Shown one piece after another: positions 60,890 to 64,000 of a DNA stretch of 64,000 nt. Every line of letters begins with the position of its first letter. The stretch's first letter is position 1. The DNA comes from Steromphala cineraria (taxonomy: Eukaryota > Mollusca > Gastropoda > Trochida > Trochidae): NCBI GenBank assembly GCA_916613615.1, contig OU744725.1, positions 52,633,575 to 52,697,574 of the forward strand, read 5' to 3'. The notes beneath the pieces were generated by a model. It saw only the letters and a program-made list of their open reading frames with translations. It did no database searches and was not told the origin of the DNA. Both the position numbers and the translations under genes were made by a program.

Positions 60890-61400
60890 AAACAGGTAAA
60901 CAAATGCTATTTCAAGACTGAAAGGATAAAGGCTGGAATGAAAGATAATGATCAAGGAAACGCTCTAGATTAGGGATACAGTGAAGAAAATTTAGAAAAG
61001 GAGACTATTATACAGTCTAGATAAAGGGTAAAAAAAAAGAAATTTATTGATTGATAAAACTGGTGGAAAGTCAAAATCAGAAAATGTAGAAAAATAATGA
61101 TTTAGCAGACCATGACCAAGGCTTTGATCAGTTTGACCTTGAAACAGGCAAATAAATACTAATTCAAGATTGAATACAGTCTAGATAAAGGATGAAGTGA
61201 AGGATAATAATCAAGGAAACACTCTAGATTCAGAATACAGTGAAGAAAATTAAAAAAGAGGATTTAAATACAATTTGGTATAGGGTAAATGAAAATAGAT
61301 TATCAATTGAGAGAACTGATAAAAGTCAAAATAAAAAAAGGTAGAAAAATAATGATTCAACAGACCATGACCAAGGCTAGGATCAGTTTGACCTTGAGAA
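60890..61400 (+). repeat. two tandem copies of a 255-bp unit
   Basis: CATGACCAAGGCT occurs at 61111 and 61366, 255 apart. AATCAAGGAAAC.CTCTAGATT and ATACAGTGAAGAAAATT show the same offset with small indels. Confidence 0.75.
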
Positions 61401-61804
61401 CACTGACCTCACAAGTCTGTAGTACACTTGAAGCATATGTAGACTTACATAAGACATTCCTTATTGATATGCAAACTCAACATATGTTACAGAACTATCT
61501 ATATCTCGACTGCAGTCATTATTTTCTTAATATTGACTCATACTTTTGATATTGGTAATAAGGTTATAATTTATCAGCTGAAACATGAAATTGAAATTGT
61601 TATGAGTTTTATTTCAGTTAAATAAAATATGTGTATTTTTTTTCAGCAGTTTGTCCTCATGACCCCATGTTGCAAAAATTAACATCAGATTAGGAAATAT
61701 AGTTGATAAAAAAATTGTTACTTTGAAAGCAAGTTCTCCAAAAGCTGTTATCCTTGAATAAATTTCTCATGTTTCAGAGTGTTGGACAGATCTCATTTCA
61801 TATA

Positions 61805-62375
61805 TGTCAAACCTTGAATAGTTGGCAGACTTGAACTGTAGACAGAAAGGCAATTTGGCGGACATGGATTGTTGGGAGAATGAAATTGTACATCGACCTT
61901 GGTTGTAGGCAGAATTGGAATTTTGGCAGACATGGGTTGTAGGCAGAATGAGATTGTGGACAGACTTTGGTTGTAGGCAGAATTGGATTAATAATTTTGG
62001 GAGACATGAATTGTAGGCAGAGTGAGATTGTGCATAGACTTAGGTTGTAGGCAGACTTGGATTAATAATTTTGGCAGACATGGATTGTAGGCAGAATGAG
62101 ATTGTGCATAGACTTAGGTTGTAGGCAGACTTTGATTAATAATTTTGGCAGACAGGGATTGTAGGCAGAATGAGATTGTGCATAGACTTTGGTTGTAGGC
62201 ATAATTGACCTATTGGCAGACATAGATTGTAGGCAAAATGAGATTGTGCAAAGACTTTGGTTGTAGGAAGAATTGGCTTATGGAAGACATGGATTGTAGG
62301 CAGAATGAGATTGTGGACAGAATTTGGTTGTAGGCAGAATCGGATCATGGCAACTATGATTTTAGGCAATTGTAG
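61805..62375. repeat. about 75-80 bp tandem repeat, about 7 units
   Basis: The unit contains ATTGTAGGCAGAATGAGATT, then GACTT.GGTTGTAGGCAGA, then often TGGATTAATAATTTTGGCAGACATGG. Two sub-repeats (TTGTAGGCAGA) sit in each unit, so it is a dimer of a roughly 38-bp monomer. Minus frames across it are repeat artefacts. Confidence 0.85.
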
Positions 62376-62399
62376 ATTGGAGACAGAAGGATTTACACA

Positions 62400-63510
62400 G
62401 TTTGAGTCTTATTCTGACAGACTGACTGAGTTTTAAGAGTCTGTCTATCTGTACACTGTTGTGGTGTATCAAGAGAATTATTACTAGACAGGGAAAGTAA
62501 ATTCTAAATACCGCAATTTCTCTATTATTTTGACCCCCAACTTTTCAGAAGATTTTTAGAAAATGTCAATGGGTGAACTATTTTTCTCTTCAATCAGTCA
62601 TTTGGTAGTTTGGTTGAAATCAACATTGTGTCATTTTAATGAATAGTTCTTATAGATCACCACATGATAATGACAATGTTTTCATTACAAAGATTGAATA
62701 CTGAAGTTCAGTTAACTATCCTTTGCAATTATTTCATTTGGCAAAGTAATGACTTTAAACAATGGTTGGATCAAAGGAACATTTTCTTTTGGCACTTGGT
62801 TGAAATTTTAGAAGTGATTTGAATTTGTGACCTCAGTAAAATAGTATGTGGTTGAATTATTAGAGATGTCGAAATAATAGATAAATCACAGTACTATGAG
62901 GATGTAGAGACATTATGGAAAAAAAGTAATTTTCCAGAAAACCTGTTTTTAATAAAAAATAATTAAGAAGTACTAGTAGACCGATATGGCATGAACAGTC
63001 TAGATATTTGGTAAGCAAATACTGAAACCATTTCAAGTTGCCAATTTACAGGAATGTTAAAAAGATTACAGCAACTGATCAATGACTGGTCACTTAAATG
63101 ACTGAGAAAAGGTTAATATTCTATGATACAAAGACAAAAAAACAAAAACATAAAAAATCAGGCTGATAAATAATTGTGTAACCATACATCATTTCGAGCG
63201 GCTTTCAATGAAAAATTTCATTTAAAAATTACCATAAGACCAAAAATGATTACATTTTTACATCCATGTAGGGCCAGAGGGTGTCAAAGTTATCACATTA
63301 TATTATTTTTTAAGAGGAATCTCCTTTCTTTTTGTCGATTTTTTTTATTAAAACTGACATATTATCAAAATGTTTTAAAAGTTTAAATTGAATTAGACTT
63401 TATTTGGAGCAAAAACGACATCTAAAGATTAAGAGAATCATGAAAGTATGGCACGACTTTTATTCTGGTAGAAAAACAGTTTTTCTCTAATTCTATTCCA
63501 GATAACCTAT
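62400..63510. other. no gene seen
   Basis: AT-rich sequence with no supported exon or repeat. Confidence 0.4.
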
Positions 63511-63514
63511 TATA

Positions 63515-63631
63515 CAGTGACCCATAGTTATGTAAGTCAAGGGAATATAATGTAAGGTTATTTATAAAATTCCATCAGGTCTCTAATGGGAATTTACATA
63601 ACTGAACATCCTAGGTTATGAGTGTTCACTG
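63515..63631. mobile_element. 117-bp TA-flanked MITE
   Basis: CAGTGACCCATAGTTATG at the left and ..CATAACTGAAC..ATGAGTGTTCACTG at the right are roughly inverted. TA flanks both ends. The CAGT terminus suggests the pogo group. Confidence 0.55.
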
Positions 63632-63639
63632 TAAGACTT

Positions 63640-64000
63640 ATATAAGTGTCATTTGATCTTGTTGATACAGAGAAAGTTTTGTAATTAAGCTCTAATTAGA
63701 AGCAATAATGACTTATAAAATAACCAAATTCCAGTCCTTCCAAGCCTAAGAAACAAGACTCAAAGGCATACCGTATTCGATCTTATATCAAAAGTGCCCT
63801 GCTCCAAAACGTGCCCCCCAACGGGTTTTGTTATTACGTCCAATAACCACTCATGTACCAGCATTACTAAAATAATAAGTGGTTTCTGTATTCACTTTGT
63901 TTCATGAGGAATTAAAGGATACGTTAAGCAGCATTATGTGTTATTTTCTACTAAAAAATGTGTGAGTATGTATTGGAAGCCTGTATCAAAGACAACCTTA
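63640..64000. other. window edge, nothing seen
   Basis: No exon or repeat is recognised before the window ends. Confidence 0.4.

Noticed and set aside
61807..62369. Minus-strand repeat frames rich in LPT and QPRS
   Set aside because: They arise from the tandem repeat at 61805-62375.

Overview
This is an AT-rich, intron-containing, repeat-dense stretch of nuclear DNA from an animal, most likely a bivalve mollusc. The support for that is inference: spliced genes with GT-AG introns, tandem secreted C-type lectins, an intronless nicotinic-receptor-like subunit, an AP-4 beta subunit (AP-4 is absent from flies), and many short TIR elements and non-LTR retrotransposon remnants. I cannot name the species.

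Layout. 0.7-2.7 kb: a CRE-containing promoter-like stretch and a weakly supported small spliced gene. 2.9-5.4 kb: an ACGTTG-rich repeat and a dead non-LTR endonuclease fragment split by a 781-bp TIR element. 6.1-15.9 kb: no gene; this block is bounded by 38-bp inverted arms and sits between two halves of a TTAA-type MITE. 16.4-32.7 kb: two tandem four-exon C-type lectin genes on the minus strand, separated and interrupted by a 75-bp array, MITEs, LINE remnants and a 17-bp minisatellite. 34.2-37.8 kb: AP4B1-like gene on the plus strand, without an ear domain. 38.4-48.4 kb: repeats, including a 148-bp tandem array invaded by a 1690-bp TA-flanked element that carries 434-bp units full of AGGTCA sites. 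48.5-49.6 kb: intronless Cys-loop receptor subunit on the minus strand. 50.6-51.05 kb: 22-bp minisatellite. 53.3-56.2 kb: a gene of at least two exons on the minus strand, with a possible CARD-like N-terminus. 56.2-64 kb: MITEs and tandem repeats, with no gene that I can support.

The genes do not form a pathway. The lectin pair (secreted recognition proteins) and the possible CARD-like protein would fit innate immunity, AP4B1 is trafficking machinery, and the receptor subunit is a ligand-gated channel. The most informative content is the mobile DNA. Several insertions can be dated relative to their hosts because the empty site can be read from a neighbouring repeat or from an interrupted reading frame. 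These include a family of tiny 71-87 bp elements with 9-bp target duplications, and a tandem array that has multiplied the 3' splice site of a lectin exon.
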